From: Aeromonas allosaccharophila | GTDB taxonomy: Bacteria > Pseudomonadota > Gammaproteobacteria > Enterobacterales > Aeromonadaceae | DNA: 64,000 nucleotides | NCBI RefSeq assembly: GCF_000819685.1 | Contig: NZ_CDBR01000033.1 | Location: 1-64,000 of the forward strand | Reading direction: 5' to 3' | Shown: one piece after another, positions 27,426-36,781 of the stretch | Layout of the letters: each line of letters starts with the position of its first letter | Position numbering within the stretch: the stretch's first letter is position 1 | The notes under the pieces: generated by a model | What the model saw: only the letters and a program-made list of their open reading frames with translations | The model's database searches: none | What the model was told of the DNA's origin: nothing | Translations under genes and position numbers: made by a program

Positions 27426-27851
27426 ATGACCCACTGGAAGCAGCAGACCAGAGAGGGAAACCGGCTGTTTGATTGCGGCGAGTATCATCAGGCGCTGGCC
27501 CATTATCAACAGGCGCTCTGGCTGGCTCGTCAGCAATTGGTGCAGTGGCACGATGCCGACGAGGCGGTGGCGGCACTGGTTGTGGCCCACCACAATCTGG
27601 CGGATCTGCTGGTGGCCATGACCCTGCCCGATCGCGCCGCCGACCTGCTCTGCTATGTGCACGACTGCCTGCTGGCGACCTGTCACTCCCCCGCTTGCTC
27701 TTCCCGCCTGCGAGAAGCCGCTTTGCGCCATACCCGCACCACCCGTGCCGAGTTGCTGACGTTCGTACAGCGCCACGGCAGCCACGCCGCGATCATGCGC
27801 TCGCTCGGTCACTGCCTGTGCCAGAGCGAGCCCTCATCCCGACTCCATTAA
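27426..27851 (+). CDS. TPR-like protein in a Fur-controlled unit with sodA
   Basis: The 141-residue cytoplasmic protein is almost entirely helical. Residues 1-60 ([20 protein letters not shown]) read as a tetratricopeptide repeat, and 50-80 as a second helical pair; the C-terminus is His/Cys-rich (C78, C83, C88, C92, C129, C131). AGGTGG lies about seven bases before the ATG; upstream in-frame starts at 27363 and 27372 are possible. It lies 17 bp before sodA under the same Fur box. A small unnamed ORF also precedes the Fur-controlled sodA of Pseudomonas, so functional kinship is worth testing. The function is unknown. Confidence 0.75.
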   Translation: MTHWKQQTREGNRLFDCGEYHQALAHYQQALWLARQQLVQWHDADEAVAALVVAHHNLADLLVAMTLPDRAADLLCYVHDCLLATCHSPACSSRLREAALRHTRTTRAELLTFVQRHGSHAAIMRSLGHCLCQSEPSSRLH

Positions 27852-27868
27852 TCCGAACAGAGGTCATC

Positions 27869-28483
<615 letters not shown>

Positions 28484-28539
28484 CCTGGCCGCTGGGAATA
28501 GATGCGCAGGAGCGCCGCCACAACCCGCGCTGCAATAAC

Positions 28540-28563
28540 AGGACCCGCCAGTTGGCGGGTCCT
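28540..28563. terminator. Terminator between sodA and sanA
   Basis: The perfect 11-bp stem AGGACCCGCCA / TGGCGGGTCCT with a two-base GT loop lies between the convergent genes. Confidence 0.8.
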
Positions 28564-28567
28564 CTGT

Positions 28568-29515
28568 TTATGGTGCGGCTGTGCTGGCGCTGGCGGCTGA
28601 AGAGCCCACCGGCAATATGGGCAAGGCCGCGCTGGGCGTCTCGGCGACGGCTTCTGCCGCGGATTTGGCGGGGGTGACCGGCTCGGTCGTTGCCGCTGCG
28701 GATACAACTGCAGTGACTTGTTCAGTCGCGGCCGAGACAGGCGGAGTGGCCGATTCGGTGGCAACCGCGGCAGATACCACCGCTGGTTTGGTCTTATCCA
28801 CGGCCGGTTTGGGCTGTTTGAGGCAGGGTTGCAGGCTGCCGATGGTGCTCAGCGAGTGGCAAGGCACAGGCAGACCGATGGGCACCGGTGCTCCGAGGAA
28901 CTTGGGTCCCTTGTCCAGCACATAGAGATCGAGCAGCCCCATCAGGCGGGCAAAGACTTCCCGCACCCGGGTGCGGATCCCCTGATAGGCGCTGGGATCC
29001 TCGGCATTGAAGCCGACCGCGTCGATACCGAAATGGCGGGCAATGAAAATGGCCCGCTCGTTGTGAAAGCCCTGGGAGACCACGGTAAAGCGATCCTGAC
29101 CGAATACCTCCCTGGCCCGGACCACCGAGTCGAGGGTGCGGAATCCGGCGAAATCCATATAGATGGCGGAGGCGGGGATGCCCGCCTTGATCAGGGCGCG
29201 CCGCATCTGGCGTGGCTCGTTGTACTGCACGGTGGCGTTATCACCGGAGACGATGATGAAGTCCACCTTGGCATTGTTGTAGAGCTCGGCCGCCGCCTTG
29301 ATGCGGTATTTGAAGTAGTGGTTGGGGCCGCCACCGGAGAGATATTTGGAGGTACCCAGCACCACCGCAACCCGGTTGTAGGGCACCTCGTCCACCTTGT
29401 CGTGGGTATAGTGGCGGGCATCCGAGACGATCCACTCGCTGTAGCCCAGCAGCATGGCAATCAGGGCCAGCAGCAAAACGAGGCAGGCGAGGAGGATCTT
29501 GGCAAACTTCTTCAT
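28568..29515 (-). CDS. sanA: SanA/YdcF (DUF218) envelope protein with Ala-rich tail
   Basis: The 315-residue inner-membrane protein has one N-terminal membrane anchor (about 5-26) and a periplasmic DUF218 domain (45-200: VAVVLGTSKYLSGGGPNHYF, IIVSGDNA, VVSQGFHNERAIFIAR). SanA in E. coli and Salmonella helps keep the envelope barrier, including vancomycin exclusion at high temperature. The last 80 residues are a low-complexity Ala/Thr/Val/Pro tail, not part of the 239-residue E. coli protein. It is convergent with sodA and lies beyond the collagenase gene. Confidence 0.85.
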   Translation of the reverse strand: MKKFAKILLACLVLLLALIAMLLGYSEWIVSDARHYTHDKVDEVPYNRVAVVLGTSKYLSGGGPNHYFKYRIKAAAELYNNAKVDFIIVSGDNATVQYNEPRQMRRALIKAGIPASAIYMDFAGFRTLDSVVRAREVFGQDRFTVVSQGFHNERAIFIARHFGIDAVGFNAEDPSAYQGIRTRVREVFARLMGLLDLYVLDKGPKFLGAPVPIGLPVPCHSLSTIGSLQPCLKQPKPAVDKTKPAVVSAAVATESATPPVSAATEQVTAVVSAAATTEPVTPAKSAAEAVAETPSAALPILPVGSSAASASTAAP

Positions 29516-29661
29516 GCGCGGTGCGGTCAGGGTCTGAAGTTGGGAGTGGCTTTCGGCATTCTATTACAACTCGGCCGCTGGCGTCAGGCTTGATAACGGG
29601 CGGGCCGCTCATTCGGGCAGAGGTTGTCGCAGGAGAGGCCGGGCGAGTGGGAGGATAACGC

Positions 29662-29690
29662 GAGGGGCTGCGGTGGCAGCCCCTCTTTTT
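29662..29690 (+). terminator. Hairpin with T run between the collagenase gene and sanA
   Basis: GAGGGGCTGC / GCAGCCCCTC (loop GGTG) is followed by TTTTT on the forward strand. Both flanking genes are on the reverse strand, where the tail is GCGTTATC, so efficiency as the collagenase terminator is uncertain. Confidence 0.55.
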
Positions 29691-29702
29691 GTTGGAGGTC
29701 TA

Positions 29703-32462
29703 TCAGTGGGCGGAGTCGTTGCCCTTGCAGGCGTCTGACTCCTTGTTGGCTTGCCACCAGGGCAGCAGATCCCGGCCGAGCCACGCCTGATAGGCATCGC
29801 TGTCGTTGGCGATCAGTCGGTCCAGCTCCCCTTCGAAGTCGCTCATCGCCTGCTGCCGATCCGGATTGCGCAGCGCCTGTGCCAGCGCCAGCCAGCTGGC
29901 GCCGCGACCGGTCTCGTTGAGGAAGCGATGCACGGTATAGGACCAGGAGTAGACCATCTCGCCACCCTGCTCGTAATCGAGGTGGAGGATCGCCGCCAGG
30001 GTCGGGCGCTGGTTGGCGGGGCGGTTTGCCACGTTATCCAGACCCCGGGCAAAGCACTGGCCGTGGGCGATGTACTCTGCAATCCCCTCGGCCCACCAGG
30101 TGGTACGATTGAGCGGATAGTGGCCGAAGCTGCCGTACTGGTTGAAGCGGCCATCCAGATAGTGAACGTACTCGTGGCGCAGGTTCCACACCTGGAAGGC
30201 GGGGCGCTTCCACTCCGCCTCATAGGCGAAGAAGCGGGCCTGATTGCCGGGGCGAGCCGGATCCCCCTCGATATAGATGCCGCCATTGTCGGTGGAGACG
30301 CCAAACAGCGCGCTGCCGTAGCGGCCCCAGTCGGCAGAGGAGTTGAAGATCACCAGCTCCAGCGCCTCGTTGTGATCATCGGCCACCGGTTGCCAGCCTG
30401 TCTCCATCTGCTGGTGGAAGCGCTGCTCTTCATCACCCAGCTCGCGGCAGATCCCCTCGGCCTGAGCCAGGGTCAGATCCTGGGCACGCAGACGCAGGGT
30501 GGGCGAGCAGGTGTGCTCGAAGGGCAGAATACCTTCCATGCGGATCGGAGTGCAGAGCTCGGCGAACTCACCGCTGACACAGGCCTCGCTGGTGCGATCC
30601 GTGTAGGTGAGGTAGTAGCTGGAGAGGGTCAGGGAGACCTCTTCAAGCATGGCGGCCGGATGCTGGCCGCCCGGGACCAGCCCCTGCTGGCGGATGATGG
30701 CGATGACATCGCGATCCAGCTGTTGGCGATAGGCGATCGCCTCATCCGGGCTGGTGTGATGGAGGTAGCGCATCATCTGGTAGAGACGGCTATGGGCATC
30801 GAGGATGTTGTTGAAGATAAACAGATCCCGTGAGCCATCACGCTGTTTCCAGAGGGCCAGCTCGCTCAGGCCCAGTTGCAGCAGGTGCTGGCGCAATGCC
30901 GCCTCCTGTTGCAGCACCGCTGCGCTGAAGTCTGCCTGCTGACCGTAAGAGGCGCTCTGATCGACCAGATTGAGCAGTTCGAACAGGCCATCGGCCCAGG
31001 GTTTGTGGCCATTAATTTGCGCCGCATGTTGCACCGCATAGCCGAGCACCTGGTTAATCTGGGCCAGCATGGGGGCGGCACTCTGGCGGAAGGCGGCTTG
31101 GCCAAGTTGCCCTTGTGCCGCCACGCTCCAGGCTTCCAGCACTGTGCCAGCCTGATCCTGCGGTTCGGCACTCAGTAGCAATGGGTGGTTGAGCAGATCA
31201 ATCATCACCCCGGCCAGTGCCCGAGCGACCTGATCACTCTCTTTGCCAATGCCGCCGTGGTAGTTATGGGCGCGCACATAGTAGAGCAGCTTGTCCATTG
31301 CCGGATGGGTCGGTTGGTTGGCCGCCAGCAGAGTACGCATGCCGCGCACCACCGCCATCAGCTTGGCGTCATCGTGGCCGTAATCCGCCTGCCAGGCAGG
31401 GCTGTTCTGGCCGCTCACGTCGGCCACCAGTTTGGCGGCATCGCTGTCGAGCAGATCCACATCGGGCTGCTCGGGCTCGGAGCAGAGACGACCGTTGGCG
31501 CGGCGGCACTCCAGTTGATCCTCCTTGCTGGCCAGCACGATGGGGCGATTGAGCACCCGGCTCTCCTGCCACGCTTTGCTCTCTGGCAGGGGTTGCCACT
31601 CGCCGCCTGCGACCGGGTATTGGTAGCCGTTATCTTGCAACGTCACCTGAACCTCGCTGCCTGCGGGGATCACCTGACGGCAGATGCGATAGCGGATGGT
31701 GTTACTCCCCTCCTTGCGCTCCTGCGGCTCATCACACTCCTGCTGAGGCGTGAGCTGATCCAGCTGCCACTGATAACGGCGCCAGACATGGATCTCGCTG
31801 ACCTGAGCGGCAGCCTGACTACCTGCCACCGGCTGCAGGCGGAAGAAGATCTGCTCCAGTCGGCCATCCCGCTCGCTGGGTGTCTCTTCAAGTACCTGCA
31901 ACTGCTGCCAATCCTGCGGCTGATAGTGCCACTCCGGCTCGGCGCAGCGGCCTTGCGCGTTGAGTTCGCAGCGATCCAGCTCCCTTTCACTCTGACCCAA
32001 GATGATGGCTTGCGGCAGCGGCAGACGATCCTGCCGTTTGGCGGTCGGCGTGCCCGCCAGCTGCTCCCAGCGACCCTGCTTCAGGCCATAACCGAAGTCA
32101 TGACTGCTGGCGGGAATGAGATTGCCCGCCGGAATCCGATCTTCACAGCGAACGAAGCGGATCTGCCAGCCCGCATCCACCTTGAGCTGCGGCTCGCCAC
32201 ACTGCTGCTCGGCCAGTGCGGCGAGATCGCTGCTCTGCCAATCGAAGCGACGGTAGACTCTAAGCTGCTGATAGGGCGCGTTGCTGCTGCGCGCCTTGAG
32301 TTCATAGGTGATCTCGGTGATGCGTGCGGCCAGTTGTCGGCTCGATTCGCCAGTCAGCTGATACTGTCGCCAGTCATTGGGGGAGTAGTTGGCTTGCGCC
32401 GAGGATGTCGCCAAAAGCAGGGGGCCTGCCAGCAGCAGCCACCCGGTACCCGAACGGTTCAT
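29703..32462 (-). CDS. Peptidase M9 family collagenase with duplicated N-terminal module
   Basis: The 919-residue secreted metalloprotease has a signal peptide ending AQA near residue 24. Two tandem 152-residue modules follow (26-177 and 180-331), each with four cysteines at matching places (88, 106, 165, 173 and 243, 261, 319, 327). Then come an M9 activator-like helical region (about 340-640) and the peptidase domain with HEYVH (763-767) and the downstream glutamate in WWAEGIAEY (Glu792). M9 enzymes cut native collagen. Unlike Vibrio and Clostridium enzymes no PKD or PPC domains follow the catalytic domain. The start at 32462 has GGGAT upstream. Confidence 0.9.
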   Translation of the reverse strand: MNRSGTGWLLLAGPLLLATSSAQANYSPNDWRQYQLTGESSRQLAARITEITYELKARSSNAPYQQLRVYRRFDWQSSDLAALAEQQCGEPQLKVDAGWQIRFVRCEDRIPAGNLIPASSHDFGYGLKQGRWEQLAGTPTAKRQDRLPLPQAIILGQSERELDRCELNAQGRCAEPEWHYQPQDWQQLQVLEETPSERDGRLEQIFFRLQPVAGSQAAAQVSEIHVWRRYQWQLDQLTPQQECDEPQERKEGSNTIRYRICRQVIPAGSEVQVTLQDNGYQYPVAGGEWQPLPESKAWQESRVLNRPIVLASKEDQLECRRANGRLCSEPEQPDVDLLDSDAAKLVADVSGQNSPAWQADYGHDDAKLMAVVRGMRTLLAANQPTHPAMDKLLYYVRAHNYHGGIGKESDQVARALAGVMIDLLNHPLLLSAEPQDQAGTVLEAWSVAAQGQLGQAAFRQSAAPMLAQINQVLGYAVQHAAQINGHKPWADGLFELLNLVDQSASYGQQADFSAAVLQQEAALRQHLLQLGLSELALWKQRDGSRDLFIFNNILDAHSRLYQMMRYLHHTSPDEAIAYRQQLDRDVIAIIRQQGLVPGGQHPAAMLEEVSLTLSSYYLTYTDRTSEACVSGEFAELCTPIRMEGILPFEHTCSPTLRLRAQDLTLAQAEGICRELGDEEQRFHQQMETGWQPVADDHNEALELVIFNSSADWGRYGSALFGVSTDNGGIYIEGDPARPGNQARFFAYEAEWKRPAFQVWNLRHEYVHYLDGRFNQYGSFGHYPLNRTTWWAEGIAEYIAHGQCFARGLDNVANRPANQRPTLAAILHLDYEQGGEMVYSWSYTVHRFLNETGRGASWLALAQALRNPDRQQAMSDFEGELDRLIANDSDAYQAWLGRDLLPWWQANKESDACKGNDSAH

Positions 32463-32681
32463 TTTTATCCCTTTGTTGTTGTTTGTGTATTGCCTTGCTA
32501 GTAATCGCAAGGCAATTTAACCAGTTCCAAAGGGATATCAATTGCCAATTAAAAATCAGATAAATCAATAAGATGATGGCTTTTTGAGTCTGATCGAATT
32601 TTCGTGGGCTGGCGCCGCAGTAAGGACTCACATGTTTCTTTTTCTGTTTTCAGGGCAGATCGGAAAATTGTGAGTCCGATC

Positions 32682-34109
32682 TCATTCAGCTTGTTGTGAC
32701 AAGGTGGTCAGCTGTCGGGCAATCTTGCCCAACTGTTGGCGTGAGGGTTTGAGATTGCCGCCGAGATCGGGCCAGGGGATCCAGTGGTCGGGCACCATAA
32801 AGCCGGGCAGGGCGTTGCGGATCCAGGCGGCCAGTTCGGAGTCGGGAACCTGCTCGCCGTGCCAGTCGATAAAGGCGGCGGGGCGTTGTCCCCACTCGTC
32901 GCTAGGCACCGGCACCACCAGCGCCTGGGCGACGGCGGGATGATCCACCAGTCGCTGCTCGATGGTCTCGGGCTGGATGTTTTCCCCGCCCGAGATAAAG
33001 AGGTTGTCGAGTCGTCCCTCCACCAGCAGTTCCCCTGCCGTAGTGAAGCGTCCCTTGTCGCGGGTATGAAACCAGCCCTCGCCATCGAGCGGCAGTTCCA
33101 GCTCGCCATCTCGGTAGTAACCGGCAAACAGGGTGGCGCCACGCACGCAGATCTCCTGCTCCCGAATGCACACCTCCCGCCCCGGTAGCGGTTTGCCAAC
33201 CACGCCCGCATCGCCGGGGACCGCGGTGCAGACCTGACTGCCCATCTCGGAGAGGCCATAGCTCACCTTGGGTTCGAGCCCCATGGCGCAGAGGCGACTC
33301 ACCAGCGGTTGCGGAATGGCGGCGCCACCGAGCAGCAGTTCACGCAATCGGGTGCTAGCGGGGTCAAAGCCCTCTGCCAGCAGGCGCCAGAGTTGGGTCG
33401 GCACCAGCGAGAGGTGGGTGATGGGTTGGCACTCCAGCCGCTCCTTGAGGGAGCGTTCACGCTGATCCAGCACCAGCGTGGCGCCCGCCAGAAAGACCCG
33501 AAACAGGATGGCGTAGCCGCCGACATGGAACAGTGGCAGGGAGAGCAGCCAGCCGCACTCCTCATCGAGGGGAATGAGGGTGGCAGAGCCGCGCGCCGAG
33601 GCAAGGTGGTTGCAGAGCCGATGCACCACCGCTTTCGGCGTGCCGCTGGAGCCCGAGGTGAGGATCATGTTGTTGAGCTGGGTCGATGCCAGCGGCCACG
33701 TTTCCTCGCTTGTCGGCAGTTCGTGCGTGAAGTCGAGCAGCAAGGGTTGCCACTCTCCTGCCGGGATCTCCCCTGCCGACCAGAAGGCATCGGCATCGAG
33801 TTGCGTGGCCAGCTCGCGCTGCTTTTCAAGGGGAAAGGCGGGATTGAGTGGACAGAAGATGATGCCGCTGCGCAAGCAGGCCCAGGCCAGCAGCACATCT
33901 TCCAGCGCACCGCGTACCACCGCCGCCAGATGATCGCCACGGCGCACGCTGGCCCGTTCCAGCTGTTGGCTCAGGCTGTTGAGGCGGGCATCGAGCTGGC
34001 GATAACTGAGGGGGGCTGCGGCGTGGATGGCAATGCGGTTCGGGGTGGTGATTGCCCGGTGGCGTACCGGGCAAGGCGTCTGTTCTGGTGAGCGTGAGGG
34101 GTCAATCAC
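32682..34109 (-). CDS. menE: o-Succinylbenzoate-CoA ligase
   Basis: The 475-residue acyl-CoA synthetase activates o-succinylbenzoate with ATP and CoA in menaquinone synthesis. It has the AMP-binding P-loop LTSGSSGTPKAV, YGLSEMGSQ and the hinge region EGRLDNLFISGGENIQP, and the C-terminal lysine in GGNLKPSR. It is the last gene of the men operon. The GTG at 34109 overlaps the menC stop by eight bases (GTGATTGA) and is preferred; an ATG at 34151 would give a longer overlap. Confidence 0.92.
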   Translation of the reverse strand: MIDPSRSPEQTPCPVRHRAITTPNRIAIHAAAPLSYRQLDARLNSLSQQLERASVRRGDHLAAVVRGALEDVLLAWACLRSGIIFCPLNPAFPLEKQRELATQLDADAFWSAGEIPAGEWQPLLLDFTHELPTSEETWPLASTQLNNMILTSGSSGTPKAVVHRLCNHLASARGSATLIPLDEECGWLLSLPLFHVGGYAILFRVFLAGATLVLDQRERSLKERLECQPITHLSLVPTQLWRLLAEGFDPASTRLRELLLGGAAIPQPLVSRLCAMGLEPKVSYGLSEMGSQVCTAVPGDAGVVGKPLPGREVCIREQEICVRGATLFAGYYRDGELELPLDGEGWFHTRDKGRFTTAGELLVEGRLDNLFISGGENIQPETIEQRLVDHPAVAQALVVPVPSDEWGQRPAAFIDWHGEQVPDSELAAWIRNALPGFMVPDHWIPWPDLGGNLKPSRQQLGKIARQLTTLSQQAE

Positions 34110-35031
34110 GGTAATACAGTTTCTCCAGTTGGCGGAGATCCGGTTTGCCATCTTCCCCCAGCAGATTGCCCGCCATCCAGCGGCGGGTATCGAGGCCCGG
34201 GGCCTGTTCCGGTGCCCATTCGCCCGCCAGATGAAACAGCTGGTTCAGGCCCAGATCCGATTCGAAGCAGGAGGAGATGATCACCTTGAGCCGCAGTTCG
34301 CGGGCGCGGGCGATCAGCGCTTCGCAGTTGGCCAGTGAACCGAGCAGGGTGGGTTTGAGCACCAGCGCGCGCAGTTGCGGGATCGGCTCCCACGGCTTGC
34401 CTTGCGCCAGCAGCTCGTCCAGCGCCACCGGCATGCCGGTGCGGTTGGCGACAAAGGCGATGTCGGCAAAGTCGGCGCAGGGGTCTTCCAGATACTCGAT
34501 GCGATTCGGGTCGAGGTGGCCACAGAAGGTCCACGCCTCCTCGCGGGTCCAGCCCTGGTTGGCATCAAGCACCAGCTTGAGGGAGGGCAACCGATCGCAC
34601 AGCAGGCGGATCAGCGCCAGCTCGTCACGCATCGGGTAGCGCGCCACCTTCAGCTTGGCCTTGCTGGGCGTGCGGTGCAGCCACTCTTTCCAGTTGCGCA
34701 GCAGCTCCTGGGGAGAGCCTTGAATGAGGGGATAGGGCTCCGGCAGCGGGTTGCTCTGCTCGGGCCATGTCCGGCGTGCGCAGTCGAGGCCAAATTGCAC
34801 CGACGGCAGCACGGGGTTCGGGGTTTCACCGGCGGCCAGGGTCGCCAGCGCGGCAAGGGCTTCCGCCTCTACCTGTTGCAGGCTCTCTTTCGAGAAGCCG
34901 GGCAGGGGGGCAATCTCCCCCCAGCCGTCGTTGATGCGCACCAACAGCCCCTCTCGCGCCACCTCCACCTTGCCGTGAAAGGTCAGTGGCTGGGTAAAAG
35001 GCAGTTGATAGCGATACAGGGCTAGTGTCAT
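34102..35031 (-). CDS. menC: o-Succinylbenzoate synthase
   Basis: This 309-residue enolase-superfamily enzyme dehydrates SHCHC to o-succinylbenzoate. The metal ligands Asp156 (LDANQG), Glu182 (EYLEDP) and Asp205 (ALDE) and the catalytic lysines Lys126/Lys128 (KLK) and Lys226 (VLKP) are present. The gene starts in the last bases of menB and ends overlapping menE, consistent with coupled translation. Enzymes of this family sometimes also racemise N-acyl amino acids, but the operon context fixes the role. Confidence 0.94.
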   Translation of the reverse strand: MTLALYRYQLPFTQPLTFHGKVEVAREGLLVRINDGWGEIAPLPGFSKESLQQVEAEALAALATLAAGETPNPVLPSVQFGLDCARRTWPEQSNPLPEPYPLIQGSPQELLRNWKEWLHRTPSKAKLKVARYPMRDELALIRLLCDRLPSLKLVLDANQGWTREEAWTFCGHLDPNRIEYLEDPCADFADIAFVANRTGMPVALDELLAQGKPWEPIPQLRALVLKPTLLGSLANCEALIARARELRLKVIISSCFESDLGLNQLFHLAGEWAPEQAPGLDTRRWMAGNLLGEDGKPDLRQLEKLYYRD

Positions 35032-35891
35032 CAGGGATTCCGCTTGTATTTGGAGAAGTCGGGGCGACGCTTTTCGTTGAAGGCGTTGCGGCCTTCCTGA
35101 CCCTCTTCGGTCATGTAGAACAGCATGGTGGCATTGCCAGCCAGCTCCTGCAAGCCCGCCTGACCATCACAGTCAGCGTTGAGGGCGGCTTTCAGGCAGC
35201 GCAGCGCCATCGGGCTGTTTTGCAGCATTTCGCGGCACCAGCGCACGGTTTCGCGCTCCAGATCCGCCAACGGCACGACGGTGTTGACCAGACCCATATC
35301 GAGGGCTTGCTGGGCATCGTACATGCGGCAGAGGAACCAGATTTCGCGGGCCTTCTTCTGGCCGACGATGCGAGCCATGTAGGAGGCACCCCAGCCGCCG
35401 TCGAAGGAGCCCACTTTCGGCCCGGTCTGGCCAAACTGGGCGTTGTCGGCGGCGATGGTCAGGTCACACATCATGTGCAGCACGTGACCGCCACCGACCG
35501 CGTAGCCCGCCACCATGGCAACCACCGGTTTCGGGCAGGTGCGGATGTCGCGCTGGAAGTCGAGCACGTTGAGGTGATGAGTCCCCTCGTCATCGCGATA
35601 TCCACCGTAGTCGCCACGGATCTTCTGGTCACCGCCGGCGCAGAAGGCTTTCTCGCCAAAACCGGTCAGGATGATGGTGCCGATATGATCGTCATAACGG
35701 GCATCGGCCAGCGCCTGCAGCATCTCTTTGACGGTGCGGGGACGGAAGGCGTTGCGGACCTGGGGACGGTTGATGGTGATCTTGGCAATGCCATCGCCGG
35801 ACTTGTGATAGAGGATGTCCTCGTAACCGGCGGAGCAATCCTGCCACTCAACAGGAGCGTACAGTTCCGCTTCCGTCATTGCTTCAATCAT
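35031..35891 (-). CDS. menB: 1,4-Dihydroxy-2-naphthoyl-CoA synthase
   Basis: The 286-residue crotonase-family enzyme closes the naphthoquinone ring from o-succinylbenzoyl-CoA. It shows the oxyanion-hole segments [11 protein letters not shown] and [16 protein letters not shown] and the [14 protein letters not shown] loop. The ATG at 35891 has AAGGA about seven bases upstream and gives the usual length (E. coli 285). The first 14 codons are duplicated 130 bp upstream; the copy forms a leader ORF whose stop codon overlaps this ATG. A longer in-frame start at 35975 would add Leu/Asn-rich residues from the 12-bp repeats and is unlikely. Confidence 0.95.
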   Translation of the reverse strand: MIEAMTEAELYAPVEWQDCSAGYEDILYHKSGDGIAKITINRPQVRNAFRPRTVKEMLQALADARYDDHIGTIILTGFGEKAFCAGGDQKIRGDYGGYRDDEGTHHLNVLDFQRDIRTCPKPVVAMVAGYAVGGGHVLHMMCDLTIAADNAQFGQTGPKVGSFDGGWGASYMARIVGQKKAREIWFLCRMYDAQQALDMGLVNTVVPLADLERETVRWCREMLQNSPMALRCLKAALNADCDGQAGLQELAGNATMLFYMTEEGQEGRNAFNEKRRPDFSKYKRNP

Positions 35892-35892
35892 G
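35850..35892. repeat. Direct repeat copy A (start of menB)
   Basis: These 43 bp cover the first 14 codons of menB. They recur at 35980-36022 with only two mismatches, exactly 130 bp away. Confidence 0.95.
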
Positions 35893-36021
35893 GTTTTTTC
35901 CTTCTGATCTGGTCGAGCGCAGTTGAGCACCGAGTTGAGCAAAGAGTTGAGCACAGCGTTGAGCAATCCCGGCATGTTGAACAGGTGCGTACAGTTCAGC
36001 TTCCGTCATTGCTTCAATCAT
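35884..36021 (-). CDS. 45-codon leader ORF made by duplication of the menB start
   Basis: The ORF begins with the same 14 codons as menB ([14 protein letters not shown]), then runs out of the menB frame through the 12-bp repeats, giving a short repetitive peptide ([12 protein letters not shown]), and stops at a TGA inside the menB start (ATGATTGA). Its own ATG overlaps the menH stop in the identical ATGATTGA arrangement. The 130-bp duplication therefore preserves stop/start coupling from menH through the leader to menB. The peptide itself is probably not functional. Expression is inferred. Confidence 0.5.
   Translation of the reverse strand: MIEAMTEAELYAPVQHAGIAQRCAQLFAQLGAQLRSTRSEGKNHD
35921..35968. 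repeat. Four tandem 12-bp repeats between menB and the menH stop
   Basis: The units AGTTGAGCACCG, AGTTGAGCAAAG, AGTTGAGCACAG and CGTTGAGCAATC lie head to tail inside the duplicated interval. A more degenerate unit precedes them. Each unit is four codons long, so changes in copy number would not shift the leader frame. Confidence 0.9.
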
Positions 36022-36022
36022 G
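35980..36022. repeat. Direct repeat copy B (remnant menB start next to menH)
   Basis: This is the upstream copy of the first 43 bp of menB. It keeps the ancestral ATGATTGA overlap with the menH stop, which suggests it marks the original menB start. Confidence 0.95.
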
Positions 36023-36781
36023 ACTCGTCTCTTCTTGTTGGTTGACCCACTCCGCGAGGAGTCGGGCAAAGGTTTCTGGCTGATGGGCGTGCAGGTTGTG
36101 GCCGCCCTCCAGCACCAAGTGGTTGATTTTGCGATGTTGACTCGCCAGCTGGCAAGCCAGCTGATGGAATTTGTGATCCCGCTTGCCACTCACCCAGGTG
36201 ACCGGCAGCGGGCACTGCATGAGCCAGAGGGCGAGATCCGGCTGCTTGCCGAGTGAGGTGGCGCGCAGCATGGTGGCGATGGCCTTGCCATCATTGCCAA
36301 GGCGGCGGGCAATCTGGCGGGCGCGGGCCGCGTCGTCGAGATCGGCAAAAACACCCTGCCGATACCAGTCTGCCAGCACGTCAGCCAGGGGCTCCTGCTC
36401 GAAACGCTGCGCCCACTGTTCATCGTGCTGGATGCGGGCGGCCCGTTCACTGGCCGGTAGCCCCGGGTGGCAGTTCTCCAGTAGCAACCCCTGCAGCCCG
36501 GCGGGCTCGCGGCTGGCGTGATAGAGGGCCAGTCGTCCACCCAGCGAGTAGCCCGCCAGCAGATAGCGTTCAATGTTGCGGCTAGCCAGCTCGGAGATCA
36601 GCCACTGGTGGCTCTGCTCAACGTCGCTGACGTTGAGATCGCTATGCTGGCCGTGACCCGGCAGATCGAGGGCGATGCAGCGGATGGCGGGCAGCCGGTC
36701 GATCACCGGTTGCCAGTCGCCGCTATCCCCCAGCAGGCCGTGCAGCAGCACCAGCGGCACATTGGCATCTTTATTTGCCAC
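36014..36781 (-). CDS. menH: SHCHC synthase (alpha/beta hydrolase)
   Basis: The 255-residue alpha/beta hydrolase eliminates pyruvate from SEPHCHC to give SHCHC. It has [12 protein letters not shown], the nucleophile elbow [11 protein letters not shown] and the late catalytic His in [12 protein letters not shown]. The GTG at 36781 overlaps the menD stop by eleven bases and is preferred; an ATG at 36811 would add ten residues and has a closer purine-rich site, so the start is uncertain. Its stop overlaps the leader ORF ATG. Confidence 0.9.
   Translation of the reverse strand: MANKDANVPLVLLHGLLGDSGDWQPVIDRLPAIRCIALDLPGHGQHSDLNVSDVEQSHQWLISELASRNIERYLLAGYSLGGRLALYHASREPAGLQGLLLENCHPGLPASERAARIQHDEQWAQRFEQEPLADVLADWYRQGVFADLDDAARARQIARRLGNDGKAIATMLRATSLGKQPDLALWLMQCPLPVTWVSGKRDHKFHQLACQLASQHRKINHLVLEGGHNLHAHQPETFARLLAEWVNQQEETSHD

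Noticed and set aside
35891..35975. Longer menB start at 35975 that reads through the 12-bp repeats
   Set aside because: It would add a Leu/Asn repeat to MenB not seen in the family, while the ATG at 35891 has a good ribosome site and gives the standard length.
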